Assembly (NCBI GenBank): GCA_902634885.1
Contig: CACPLR010000011.1
Location: 1-34,655, forward strand
Source: an uncultured Pelagibacteraceae bacterium
GTDB taxonomy: Bacteria; Pseudomonadota; Alphaproteobacteria; Pelagibacterales; Pelagibacteraceae
Direction of reading: 5' to 3'
Length of the DNA: 34,655 nt
Shown: positions 6,710 through 19,111 of the stretch, piece after piece
Layout of the letters: the number at the start of each line of letters is the position of its first letter
How positions within the stretch are numbered: position 1 is the stretch's first letter
Position numbers and translations under genes: made by a program
Notes under the pieces: generated by a model
What the model saw: the letters and a program-made list of their open reading frames with translations, nothing else
Told to the model about the DNA's origin: nothing
Databases searched by the model: none

Positions 6710-8476
6710 ATGCCAAAATTATTTTCTGGAGCTGAGATTGTATTTAAATGTCTTGAAGATCAAGATGTATCCCATATTTTTGGTTATCCAGGTGGTGCGG
6801 TACTTCCGATATATGATGAATTAAAAAATCATAATACTGTAAAACATATTTTAGTAAGACACGAACAAGGAGCAGGTCATGCTGCAGAGGGTTATGCAAG
6901 ATCGACTGGAAAACCAGGTGTAGTTCTTGTTACATCAGGACCAGGTGCAACAAATGTAGTTACTGCATTAACAGATGCATATATGGATAGTGTACCTTTA
7001 GTTTGTATCTCTGGACAAGTTCCAACACATTTAATTGGAACAGATGCATTTCAAGAATGTGATACTACAGGTATTACAAGACCATGCACAAAACATAATT
7101 GGTTAGTAAAAGATATAAATGATTTAGCAGAAATAATGCATAAAGCATTTGAAGTTGCAACAACTGGTAGACCAGGTCCAGTGCTTGTTGATATTCCAAA
7201 AGATATTCAATTTCAAAAAACACTTTACAAAAAATTTAAAAGAAAAAGCAAATCAAATGGTGCAAGTCATAATAATTTTAGTCAAGATAACATTGATGAA
7301 TTAGTTCATCTAATGAGCAAAGCAACCAAACCTATCTTTTATACAGGCGGAGGCGTAATTAATTCAGGTCCCAAGGCTAGTGAATTACTTAGAGAATTAG
7401 TTTATACAACTGGTTTTCCAATAACTACAACACTACAAGGATTAGGATCTTTTCCAGGTGATGATAATCAATTCTTAGGAATGCTAGGAATGCATGGAAC
7501 GTATGAAGCAAATAATGCAATGTATGAATGTGATTTGATGATCAATATAGGTGCAAGATTTGATGATAGGATCACAGGAAAAATAGATGAGTTTTCTCCT
7601 AAATCTAAAAAAGTTCACATCGACATAGATCCATCATCAATCAATAAAAATGTTAAAGTAGATCTTGCTATTGTTGGAGATGTTAAATCAGTAATTACAT
7701 CTACTTTGAAAACTTTAAAGAAATCAAAACCAAATTTTATAAAATCTAATAAACAAAAAACATCTAAGTGGTGGGAAAGAATTCAAAAATGGAGATCAAA
7801 AAGATCTTTAGATTATATTGGTAGTGAGGAAACAATCAAACCTCAGTATGCAATTGAAAGATTGTATGAACTTACAAAAGATAAAGATACTTTTATAACT
7901 ACTGAAGTTGGACAACATCAAATGTGGGCTGCGCAACATTATAAATTTAACAAACCAAATAGATGGATGACATCTGGAGGATTGGGCACTATGGGATATG
8001 GTCTGCCTGCAGCAGTTGGAGTTCAAATTGCACATCCACAAAAGTTAGTAATTGATATTGCAGGAGAAGCATCTGTATTAATGACGATGCAGGAAATGTC
8101 TACTGCTGTACAATATAGTTTGCCAATAAAAATATTTATTTTAAATAATGAATACATGGGAATGGTTCGACAATGGCAAGAATTGCTTCATGACAAAAAT
8201 TATTCTGAAAGTTACACAGCTGCTCTTCCAGACTTTGTCCAAATGGCAGAGGCATATGGATGTGTTGGTATTAGAGCTAAAACACCTGAAGAATTAGACG
8301 ATAAGATCATAGAAATGCTAAATACAGACAGACCTGTTATTTTTGATTGTTTAGTCGATAAACAGGAAAATTGCTTTCCAATGATACCTTCTGGCAAACC
8401 TCATAATCAAATGATTTTAGGTCCAAAAGATAAGAAAGAGAATAAAATTACAGGCAAAGGAAGAACGCTCGTTTAA
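6710..8476 (+). CDS. ilvB: Acetolactate synthase (AHAS), large catalytic subunit
   Basis: Thiamine diphosphate enzyme that makes acetolactate or acetohydroxybutyrate, the first common step to valine, leucine and isoleucine. The N-terminal TPP-binding domain has the catalytic Glu52 in RHEQGAGHAAEGYA. A central domain carries GARFDDRITGK (281-291). The C-terminal PP domain has GLGTMGYGLPAA (424-435) and the metal/TPP site, ending in NNEYMGMVRQWQ. The metal-site motif reads AGEAS (451-455) where the textbook motif is GDG, so the ligand aspartate is a glutamate (Glu453). Length 588 is normal. Its stop overlaps the ilvN start (TAATG). Confidence 0.95.
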   Translation: MPKLFSGAEIVFKCLEDQDVSHIFGYPGGAVLPIYDELKNHNTVKHILVRHEQGAGHAAEGYARSTGKPGVVLVTSGPGATNVVTALTDAYMDSVPLVCISGQVPTHLIGTDAFQECDTTGITRPCTKHNWLVKDINDLAEIMHKAFEVATTGRPGPVLVDIPKDIQFQKTLYKKFKRKSKSNGASHNNFSQDNIDELVHLMSKATKPIFYTGGGVINSGPKASELLRELVYTTGFPITTTLQGLGSFPGDDNQFLGMLGMHGTYEANNAMYECDLMINIGARFDDRITGKIDEFSPKSKKVHIDIDPSSINKNVKVDLAIVGDVKSVITSTLKTLKKSKPNFIKSNKQKTSKWWERIQKWRSKRSLDYIGSEETIKPQYAIERLYELTKDKDTFITTEVGQHQMWAAQHYKFNKPNRWMTSGGLGTMGYGLPAAVGVQIAHPQKLVIDIAGEASVLMTMQEMSTAVQYSLPIKIFILNNEYMGMVRQWQELLHDKNYSESYTAALPDFVQMAEAYGCVGIRAKTPEELDDKIIEMLNTDRPVIFDCLVDKQENCFPMIPSGKPHNQMILGPKDKKENKITGKGRTLV

Positions 8477-9024
8477 TGCCAAAATCAAAATCTGCATACA
8501 GCGTTGCTGGAAGAAAAGAGAAATTAGATACTCATATTATTGTGGTATGGGTTGATAATGAGGCTGGTGTTTTAGCAAGAGTTGTAGGTTTATTTTCTGG
8601 AAGAGGTTATAATATTGAATCTTTGGCAGTTGCTGAAATTGATCAAAAATTAAACATTTCAAGAATAACAATTGTTACAACAGGAACACCACAAGTAGTT
8701 GACCAAATTAAACTACAGCTTAAAAAGCTAGTCCCAGTTCATAAAGTAGCTGACTTTAAACGTGAAGATAAAAATGTGATATTTAAAGAAATGGCCCTTT
8801 TTAAATTTGTTGGAACTAATGGAAAAATTGATAAAGCCATTAATGCTTGTAAAAAGTATAATGCTGTAATATTGGATACCACGAATAGATCTAAAGTTGT
8901 CCAAATAACAGCACTTAGACGAGAAATAGATAAAATGGCAAATAACTTAAAAAAATATGGTCTAATAAGTATATCTAGAACTGGAGCGGTCGCTATGACT
9001 AGAGGTGAAAAAGTATTTAAATAA
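8476..9024 (+). CDS. ilvN: Acetolactate synthase, small regulatory subunit
   Basis: Regulatory partner of IlvB that raises its activity and confers feedback inhibition by valine. An N-terminal extension of about 18 residues precedes an ACT domain (about 20-95) with VDNEAGVLARVVGLFSGRGY, the amino-acid-binding turn. The C-terminal ALS small-subunit domain follows (about 95-180). At 182 residues it is the long bacterial/IlvH-like form. The ATG overlaps the ilvB stop by one base, which suggests coupled synthesis of the two subunits. Confidence 0.95.
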   Translation: MPKSKSAYSVAGRKEKLDTHIIVVWVDNEAGVLARVVGLFSGRGYNIESLAVAEIDQKLNISRITIVTTGTPQVVDQIKLQLKKLVPVHKVADFKREDKNVIFKEMALFKFVGTNGKIDKAINACKKYNAVILDTTNRSKVVQITALRREIDKMANNLKKYGLISISRTGAVAMTRGEKVFK

Positions 9025-10062
<1,038 letters not shown>

Positions 10063-10077
10063 AATCATTTAATTAAT

Positions 10078-10103
10078 TTGGGTATTTAACCCCAATTTAT
10101 TTT
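10078..10103 (+). terminator. Weak candidate rho-independent terminator after ilvC
   Basis: TTGGG (10078-10082) and CCCAA (10091-10095) can form a 5-bp stem with an 8-base loop, followed by TTTATTTT. The stem is short, so read-through into leuA is likely. It may only reduce transcription from the ilv genes. Confidence 0.4.
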
Positions 10104-10129
10104 GCAATCTGAACGAGAGCATGTATGAT
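10102..10129 (+). promoter_or_regulatory. Likely leuA promoter
   Basis: TTGCAA (10102-10107) and TATGAT (10124-10129) are 16 bases apart and lie right after the weak terminator. Transcription would begin near 10136, downstream of the first possible ATG at 10132. This favours the second ATG (10156) as the leuA start. Confidence 0.5.
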
Positions 10130-10155
10130 GCATGCCGATAATAAGTTTACATTTT

Positions 10156-12766
<2,611 letters not shown>

Positions 12767-12772
12767 AATACT

Positions 12773-13609
12773 ATGGCGGCAGAATCGGGTAGAGATGATT
12801 TTATAATTGCTATTCGATCAGCTTTTTTAAAAAAAGGTACACGTCAAAACTTTTCTTTATTTACCCTATTAATAATTTCAATTTTAGTTTTATCTTTAGA
12901 GTATTTTAAATCAGGTCCTATAAATAAGTTTAGATCTATTACTAAAGATTTAATATTTAAAGGATCATTTTTGGTTTCAGCGCCATTTGTATATGTGAAA
13001 GATCAATACTATTTACTTCAAGATCATCTAAATATGTATGAGGAATTCCAAATTTTAAGAGTAAAAAATTTTGAAGTTGAAAAAATAAAAAATGAAATAG
13101 ATTTTTATAAATCTGAAAATATTAGACTAAAAAAACTTATTGATGAAAGAAATATATATTCAGAGGATTATTTGTTGGCAAAAGTTCTACTTGATCAGCA
13201 AAGCCCTTTTTTAAAATCTATGATAATAAATAAAGGTTATAAGCATGGAATTAAATTAGGTGTTGCTGTGAAAGATCAATCTTACTTTGTAGGAAAAATA
13301 ATAAATGTAAACTTGTTAACATCCAGAATTCTACTTGCATCAGATTTGAACAGCAAGATACCTGTCGTAATAGAACCTGGTGGAGTTAATGCAATTTTGT
13401 CTGGTAATGGAAATAATTCGTTCGCAGATTTGGAGTTTTTGCCAAAGATGAATGAAATAAAAGAGGGTTCAATAGTTTATACTTCAGGTGTTGATGGAAT
13501 AATTTCTCCAGCAATACCAGTAGGAAAAGTCAAAATCGATGATGGTATAAGATATGTTGATTTTTTTGTTAATTACAGTCAATTAAAATTTATAAGAGTA
13601 AATAACTAA
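12773..13609 (+). CDS. mreC: Rod shape-determining protein MreC
   Basis: Bitopic protein that links MreB to PBP2/RodA in the periplasm. A short cytoplasmic tail is followed by one membrane helix (about 27-44), a coiled coil (about 82-127) and the beta-rich MreC domain. Typical stretches are FLKSMIINKGYKHGIKLGVAV and the end region VYTSGVDGIISPAIPVGKV. Length 278 is normal. The gene lies six bases after mreB and two before mreD. Confidence 0.93.
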   Translation: MAAESGRDDFIIAIRSAFLKKGTRQNFSLFTLLIISILVLSLEYFKSGPINKFRSITKDLIFKGSFLVSAPFVYVKDQYYLLQDHLNMYEEFQILRVKNFEVEKIKNEIDFYKSENIRLKKLIDERNIYSEDYLLAKVLLDQQSPFLKSMIINKGYKHGIKLGVAVKDQSYFVGKIINVNLLTSRILLASDLNSKIPVVIEPGGVNAILSGNGNNSFADLEFLPKMNEIKEGSIVYTSGVDGIISPAIPVGKVKIDDGIRYVDFFVNYSQLKFIRVNN

Positions 13610-13611
13610 TC

Positions 13612-14136
13612 ATGGCATTATCTTTTCCAAAAAAAGCCTATAAAACTTTCATTCACAGTTTCCCTATTCTGCTGTTATTTTTTATAGCTTTTACTGGTTT
13701 TGATTTATCCTTTTTTTTATTTAACATAAGCTTTTCATTTAATTTTATCTATATTTTGATTTTCTTTTGGATTTTGAAAAAACCCGAGAGACTAGGATAT
13801 GGCCTAGTGTTTTGTGCAGGAATTATAAATGATGTTGTGCAAAATTTTCCAATTGGTATCTCCTCAATAAATTATATGTTGCTTTGCACTTTTGCATTAT
13901 TCATAAGAGCTAGAACTCTTCTTCCTAACTTATTATATGATTGGGGTTTTTTTATTATAGCAATTTTAATTATAAGTTCTTTACACTATACTATTTTGAC
14001 AATTGTTTTTGACATGCCAATACGATACGGCACCTTAATGTTTTCTTCTATATTAACTTTTTTAGTGTATCCTTTATTCTCAAAGATTTTTAATCAAATT
14101 TATTTAATCGACCTAAGGCAAGAAAATGCAAAATAG
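13612..14136 (+). CDS. mreD: Rod shape-determining membrane protein MreD
   Basis: A hydrophobic 174-residue protein with about five membrane helices. Its position between mreC and the PBP2 gene and the motif GLVFCAGIINDVVQNFPIG agree with MreD, although sequence conservation in this family is low. Its last 11 bases overlap mrdA. Assignment rests on context and topology as much as on sequence. Confidence 0.85.
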   Translation: MALSFPKKAYKTFIHSFPILLLFFIAFTGFDLSFFLFNISFSFNFIYILIFFWILKKPERLGYGLVFCAGIINDVVQNFPIGISSINYMLLCTFALFIRARTLLPNLLYDWGFFIIAILIISSLHYTILTIVFDMPIRYGTLMFSSILTFLVYPLFSKIFNQIYLIDLRQENAK

Positions 14137-16087
14137 AGCAAGTAGCATTGAAAAAAGTAGATTGATTACAAGAAGAGTTTTTATGTTGGCTGCTGCAAAA
14201 TTATTGTTGATAGGAGGTATTACATCAAGATTGTACAGTCTACAAATTTCCGATAGAGAAAAATATGAACTTCTTTCAGATAAAAATAGAATTAGAGAGT
14301 GGAAAACTCCTCCACAAAGAGGATTTATAGTCGATCATTTTAATAATATTCTCGCAGATAATGATAGAGTATTTCAAGTTCACTTAGATTTGGATCAGAT
14401 CAAAAATTTTAATGAGGTTATTTTTAAACTCAAAAATATTTTAGAATTATCAAATAATGAGTTAAAAAAAATTTACAGAGAAAAGGAAAGGCTTAAACCT
14501 TGGGATACTCTAGTTGCATCTGATAATTTAAATTGGACACAATTTTCAAAACTGAATTTATATCTTCATGAGTTGGAAGGAGTTAAACCAGTAGTTTCAT
14601 CCTCAAGATTTTATCCGTACAAAGATTCATTGGTCCATGTAGTAGGATATGTTGGAGCAGCAAGTCAAAAAGATATTGAGAGAAAAGATGTAATAAAAGA
14701 AAATTTAGTTCCAGGATTAAAAGTTGGAAAATCCGGTATTGAATATGCAAAAGAAACACAACTAATTGGAAGATATGGAATTAAAAGATATGAGGTTAAT
14801 TCCTCAGGAAAAAGAATCAGTCAGATTGACTATATAAAAGAAACACAAGGTGAGAAAATTAAGCTTACTATTGATCTTGAAGTACAACAATTAGCGCAAG
14901 AACTTTTAAAAGGAAAAGCGGGATCAATTTCTGCTATGGATATATATACAGGAGAAATAATTGCAATGGCATCTTCTCCTACCTATGATCCAAACAAATT
15001 TACACATGGTATTGGTCACAAAGATTGGGGAGAGATTAGAGATGATCCTTTAAAACCGTTGGTTAATAAATCAATTGCCGGATTATATTCCCCTGGCTCA
15101 ACTTTTAAACCTTTAGTTGCTCTTGCAGCATTAGAATTTGGAACCATCGATCCGGAGAGACCCATTCTATGTAAAGGCCATAAGCATCCTTACGAATTAT
15201 ATGGTGTTAAATATCACTGCTGGAAAAAAAAGGGACACGGTTACATGAGACTAAGAAATGCAATTAAGCAATCCTGTGATATTTATTTTTATGAAATGGC
15301 TAGATTGTTGGGGGTTGATAGACTTGCAATCATTGCAAAGCGTTATGGTCTTGGGTCAAATATTTTAAAAGACCTGTATTTTGATGAAAAAAAAGGGGTA
15401 GTTCCAAATACATTTTGGAAGAAAAATGCAATTGGCAAATCATGGTATTTGGGTGAAACAGTAATAAATGGAATAGGTCAGGGGTATATTCAAACAACAC
15501 CGCTACAATTATGCTTAATGACAGCTCAAATTGCAAATGGAGGATACAAAATAAAACCCCATATTATTCAAGATGAAAGCATTAATTATGAAAGTGCGAG
15601 ACTTAAAATTGCAAAACAATTCGTGAACGAAACTGCAGATTTTTCAAACGATGAAAAATTTTTAATTGATAGAGATTATAAATTATATGAGCGATTATAT
15701 AGAAATCCTGAAAATATTAAATTTATAAAAGATGCGATGTTTGGTTCAACTAATGAGCAATATGGAACTTCTTATAAATCAAGATATGACGATATAAAAT
15801 ATCAATTTGCTGGAAAAACTGGAACATCACAGGTTAAAAGAATTACTGAAGAAGAAAGAAAGCTTGATTTAGATCAATCCCAAATAGAGTATAAAAATCG
15901 AGATCACGCATTATTCATAGCTTTCGCTCCATATAAAAATCCAAGATATTCAATAAGTGTTTTAGTAGAGCATGGAGGATCTGGAAGTAGTGGTGCAGCA
16001 CCACTTGCAAGTAAATTAATTAAAAAGATTATTGACCGTCATTCTCTAAGAGAACAAATTAAAAAAGGAAGTACAAGTTTAGCATAA
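14126..16087 (+). CDS. mrdA: Penicillin-binding protein 2, elongation transpeptidase
   Basis: Cross-links peptidoglycan during side-wall growth, together with RodA. A short N-terminal cytoplasmic part and membrane anchor (about 18-36) precede the PBP dimerisation domain (starts WKTPPQRGFIVDHF). The transpeptidase domain has active-site Ser325 in SPGSTFKP, SCD at 383-385 and KTGT at 564-567. Length 653 is normal. It begins inside the end of mreD and its stop overlaps the rodA start (TAATG). Confidence 0.95.
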   Translation: MQNRASSIEKSRLITRRVFMLAAAKLLLIGGITSRLYSLQISDREKYELLSDKNRIREWKTPPQRGFIVDHFNNILADNDRVFQVHLDLDQIKNFNEVIFKLKNILELSNNELKKIYREKERLKPWDTLVASDNLNWTQFSKLNLYLHELEGVKPVVSSSRFYPYKDSLVHVVGYVGAASQKDIERKDVIKENLVPGLKVGKSGIEYAKETQLIGRYGIKRYEVNSSGKRISQIDYIKETQGEKIKLTIDLEVQQLAQELLKGKAGSISAMDIYTGEIIAMASSPTYDPNKFTHGIGHKDWGEIRDDPLKPLVNKSIAGLYSPGSTFKPLVALAALEFGTIDPERPILCKGHKHPYELYGVKYHCWKKKGHGYMRLRNAIKQSCDIYFYEMARLLGVDRLAIIAKRYGLGSNILKDLYFDEKKGVVPNTFWKKNAIGKSWYLGETVINGIGQGYIQTTPLQLCLMTAQIANGGYKIKPHIIQDESINYESARLKIAKQFVNETADFSNDEKFLIDRDYKLYERLYRNPENIKFIKDAMFGSTNEQYGTSYKSRYDDIKYQFAGKTGTSQVKRITEEERKLDLDQSQIEYKNRDHALFIAFAPYKNPRYSISVLVEHGGSGSSGAAPLASKLIKKIIDRHSLREQIKKGSTSLA

Positions 16088-17217
16088 TGTTAACTGAAAG
16101 ATTAAATACGCGAAATTATTCATTATTTGAAAAATTAAAATCTGTAGATTATTTTTTAATATTAATAATAATTTTAATTGGCGCGATAAGTGTTTTTGCA
16201 ATTTATTCTACTGAAAAAGGCGAGTTTTCTTTTTATACTAAAAATCATTTAATTAGACTGTTGGTATTTTTTGGAATGTTTTTAGTTTTATCATTTGTTA
16301 GAATTACATTTTGGTATAAAAATGCATATTTTTTTTATGCGGTTTGTGTATCTCTTTTATTTATAACTTTATTTTTTGGTCTTATGGCATCCGGTTCAAG
16401 ACGATGGTTAGATCTTTATTTTTTAAATCTTCAACCTTCTGAAATAATGAAAATTGCTATTATAGTTTGTTTTGCAAGATACTATCATCGAATTCAAACT
16501 GCAGAAATTCAAAATTATAAATTTATTTTAGTGCCATTAATTTTACTTCTCATTCCTTGTTATTTGGTATTACAACAACCTGATCTTGGAACATCTATTT
16601 TAATAGCTGGAACTGGAGTAATAATAATTTGGTTAGCAGGATTAAATATTAAATATTTTGTCTACTCCGCGTTATTATTAATTGTTTCTCTACCCTTCGC
16701 AGTTTCTCTGTTGAAACCTTATCAAAAATCGAGAATTTTAACTTTTTTTAATCCAGACAGAGATCCACTTGGTGCAGGATACCAAATTATACAGTCAAAA
16801 ATTGCTATAGGTTCTGGAGGCTTTTTTGGTAAAGGTTTTTTAAAAGGGACGCAAAGTTATTTAGAATTTTTGCCAGAAAAACATACAGATTTTATATTTA
16901 CACTTTTTTCAGAAGAATTTGGCTTTATCGGATCTATTATGCTTCTATTATTATACATATTATTAATTTACAGAATTATAAGTATTGGTTTTTATTCAAA
17001 AAGCTTTTTTTCAAAACTTTTCTGCTTTGGGTTTGCCTCTGCAATTTTCCTATATATTTTCGTAAATATATCAATGGTTTTAGGATTACTGCCAATTGTT
17101 GGGGCTCCTTTACCAATAATGTCCTATGGTGGTTCTTCTATGTTATCAATAATGCTAGGCCTGAGTATCGTAATGAGCTGTAAAATTTATAGCCAGGATC
17201 AAATTTCAAATTACTAG
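16087..17217 (+). CDS. mrdB: RodA, SEDS-family peptidoglycan polymerase
   Basis: Polymerises glycan strands with PBP2 in the elongasome. It is a polytopic protein of 376 residues with about ten membrane helices. SEDS hallmarks are GSRRWLDL (103-110), QPSEIMK (116-122), QQPDLGTS (163-170), DPLGAGYQIIQS (226-237) and PEKHTDFIF (263-271), whose Asp268 matches the conserved SEDS aspartate. GGSS is near the C terminus. A one-base stop-start overlap with mrdA implies coupled synthesis. Confidence 0.95.
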   Translation: MLTERLNTRNYSLFEKLKSVDYFLILIIILIGAISVFAIYSTEKGEFSFYTKNHLIRLLVFFGMFLVLSFVRITFWYKNAYFFYAVCVSLLFITLFFGLMASGSRRWLDLYFLNLQPSEIMKIAIIVCFARYYHRIQTAEIQNYKFILVPLILLLIPCYLVLQQPDLGTSILIAGTGVIIIWLAGLNIKYFVYSALLLIVSLPFAVSLLKPYQKSRILTFFNPDRDPLGAGYQIIQSKIAIGSGGFFGKGFLKGTQSYLEFLPEKHTDFIFTLFSEEFGFIGSIMLLLLYILLIYRIISIGFYSKSFFSKLFCFGFASAIFLYIFVNISMVLGLLPIVGAPLPIMSYGGSSMLSIMLGLSIVMSCKIYSQDQISNY

Positions 17218-17256
17218 CTTTTATAAATCATCTTCATTATAAGTCTTTGAGTTTTT

Positions 17257-18126
17257 ATGGAATTTGTAAAAATAGCAGGACCTGCTGGCATGTTTTTTAT
17301 TATGTTTTCACTAGCACTTTCAATTAAAACATCTGCATTTAAAGCAATCGCCTTAAATCCTTTAAGCTTTTATTTGGGTTTGGTTACACAACTTATTGGT
17401 ATGCCTTTAATTGGTTTTATCATAGCATTAACAATACCTTTTCCAGTTGAAGTAAAAGTAGGAATAGTTTTAATAACTTGTTTACCGAGTGCTGTAACTT
17501 CTAATTTTTTAACTAAAAAAATGGGTGGTAATGTAGCATTGTCCATATCTCTAACAGCAGTAACATCCTTAATTGCATTTTTAACTATACCAATCATAAT
17601 TAAAATTTACTTTTTGGTAGTAATCCAGGATACAAGTATTATAATTTTTAATACAAGTCTTATCGGCGCTTCTTTAAAGTTATTTGCAATTGTAACTATT
17701 CCAGTGTTTCTTGGAATTATTTTTAATACTATATTTTATAATTTTTCAAAAAAAATTGATCCAATTTTTGATAAAATTTCAGCTCTTGTATTTTTATTGA
17801 TTATTGGGATAGCAGTTTATCAAGATCTATACTTAATTCCAGAGTATATAAGATATGCTGGAATAAAAACAGTATTGTTATTTTTTTTCGCATTTTACAT
17901 GAGTATTTTTTTGACAAAATTGTTTAAATTAAATCACAAAGATAAAATAGCAGTCGTAGTTGAAACTGTAATGCAAAATGGTGGTATTGGGATAGTTATA
18001 GGGGCCCTAATATTTGATAATACTAAATTTCTTTTCCCTGTAGCTGCATACGCACTTTTACAATACTTATTTGTGCTTATTTATTTCACATATATAAAAA
18101 TTCAAAAAAAAAAAATTTATGAATAA
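17257..18126 (+). CDS. Bile acid:sodium symporter (BASS/SBF) family transporter
   Basis: A 289-residue protein made almost entirely of hydrophobic helices (eight or nine). It shows family features: an N-terminal MFSLALSIKTSAF region, then LITCLPSAVTSNFLTKKMGGN with the polar stretch that forms the crossover and sodium site, and a late EVVMQNGGIGI-like segment (here ETVMQNGGIGI). BASS proteins import organic acids such as keto acids or bile salts with sodium. The substrate here cannot be read from sequence. Its last eight bases overlap the next gene, a predicted DNA-binding protein, so the two are probably co-expressed. Confidence 0.85.
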   Translation: MEFVKIAGPAGMFFIMFSLALSIKTSAFKAIALNPLSFYLGLVTQLIGMPLIGFIIALTIPFPVEVKVGIVLITCLPSAVTSNFLTKKMGGNVALSISLTAVTSLIAFLTIPIIIKIYFLVVIQDTSIIIFNTSLIGASLKLFAIVTIPVFLGIIFNTIFYNFSKKIDPIFDKISALVFLLIIGIAVYQDLYLIPEYIRYAGIKTVLLFFFAFYMSIFLTKLFKLNHKDKIAVVVETVMQNGGIGIVIGALIFDNTKFLFPVAAYALLQYLFVLIYFTYIKIQKKKIYE

Positions 18127-19111
18127 TTTAAAACCAAATATTTCTAATATTATTTCAATTGAAAGTGTTAATGAGGCCTGTGATAAAAATTATGAGGATA
18201 TGATGTTAAAATACTATCAATTACAATTTGGTTGGTTTCATAATGCTTACAATGCTTTTAAAGATATAGATAAATATGTAATTTTGGCATATTTGGTAAA
18301 TAAAACACTTTCATTTTATAATAAGCATTTTTTTAATGTAAGTTTTGATGAATTTTATTCTAATAAATCTCTTGAGATAGAAAAAATAAGTATAAGTGAA
18401 ATTGTCAGAGAGCTTAAACTATCAAAAGAAACTGCAAGAAGAAAATTGAATGAACTTACAAGAGATGGAATTATTGTCAGGGACAAAAAAAAAATTACAA
18501 TTCAAAGTAATGCTTTTACATATCAAAAGCCAATAATTAGTATACAAAATTTCTCAAACCTTTTATCAACTTCTTCTAAATATCTTAAAATTAATAATAA
18601 TTTTAAATCACAAAATAGTGAATATTTTGAGAAACAAATAAAAAAAAATTATACACACTATTGGAACGATTTCTTAAATTTTCAAATAGAATTAATTCTT
18701 AGGTTTAAAGATATATTTTTAAACTATGAAAATGTAATGGTTTTTTGCATATGTTTGCTTAATCAAGCTTACAACATGAAGAATTCGGATCAAAAAATTG
18801 AGGCTCAAAACACAAATCTAATGCACGATATGTACACAAATACTATCACTAGGTATACGCTTGAAAATTCTAAAGGTTTAAATCCAACAACAATTGCAGA
18901 ATTAACAGGAATACCAAGAGCAAGCGTGATTAGAAAATTGAATGAATTAATGAAGCTAAACTACATTATTTTAAATAGTGATAAATTATATACAACTTGT
19001 AGTGCAAAAAAAGGTTCAAATGGATTTAAAAAATTAACCAAGTTTTTTGTAAGCAACCAACCTTACATAAGGGGAATAATAAAAGACTTTTTTAACTACA
19101 CTATCATTTAA
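18119..19111 (+). CDS. Putative regulator with two winged-helix domains (internal duplication)
   Basis: I do not recognise a named family. The 330-residue protein has two helix-turn-helix/winged-helix segments. The first, about 88-128, contains ISEIVRELKLSKETARRKL followed by NELTRDGIIV. The second, about 253-293, contains TTIAELTGIPRASVIRKLNE followed by LMKLNYII. Each is preceded by a helical stretch containing FKDI (47-50 and 196-199), so the whole protein looks like a tandem duplication. No ligand-binding or enzyme domain is evident. It overlaps the transporter gene by eight bases and its stop is shared with the convergent phosphatase gene. A DNA-binding role is inferred from the fold only. 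Confidence 0.65.
   Translation: MNNLKPNISNIISIESVNEACDKNYEDMMLKYYQLQFGWFHNAYNAFKDIDKYVILAYLVNKTLSFYNKHFFNVSFDEFYSNKSLEIEKISISEIVRELKLSKETARRKLNELTRDGIIVRDKKKITIQSNAFTYQKPIISIQNFSNLLSTSSKYLKINNNFKSQNSEYFEKQIKKNYTHYWNDFLNFQIELILRFKDIFLNYENVMVFCICLLNQAYNMKNSDQKIEAQNTNLMHDMYTNTITRYTLENSKGLNPTTIAELTGIPRASVIRKLNELMKLNYIILNSDKLYTTCSAKKGSNGFKKLTKFFVSNQPYIRGIIKDFFNYTII

Noticed and set aside
10132..10155. ATG 10132 as the leuA start
   Set aside because: It lies only two bases after the predicted -10 element and would be outside the transcript. The family core begins right after ATG 10156. It remains possible if transcription reads through from ilvC.
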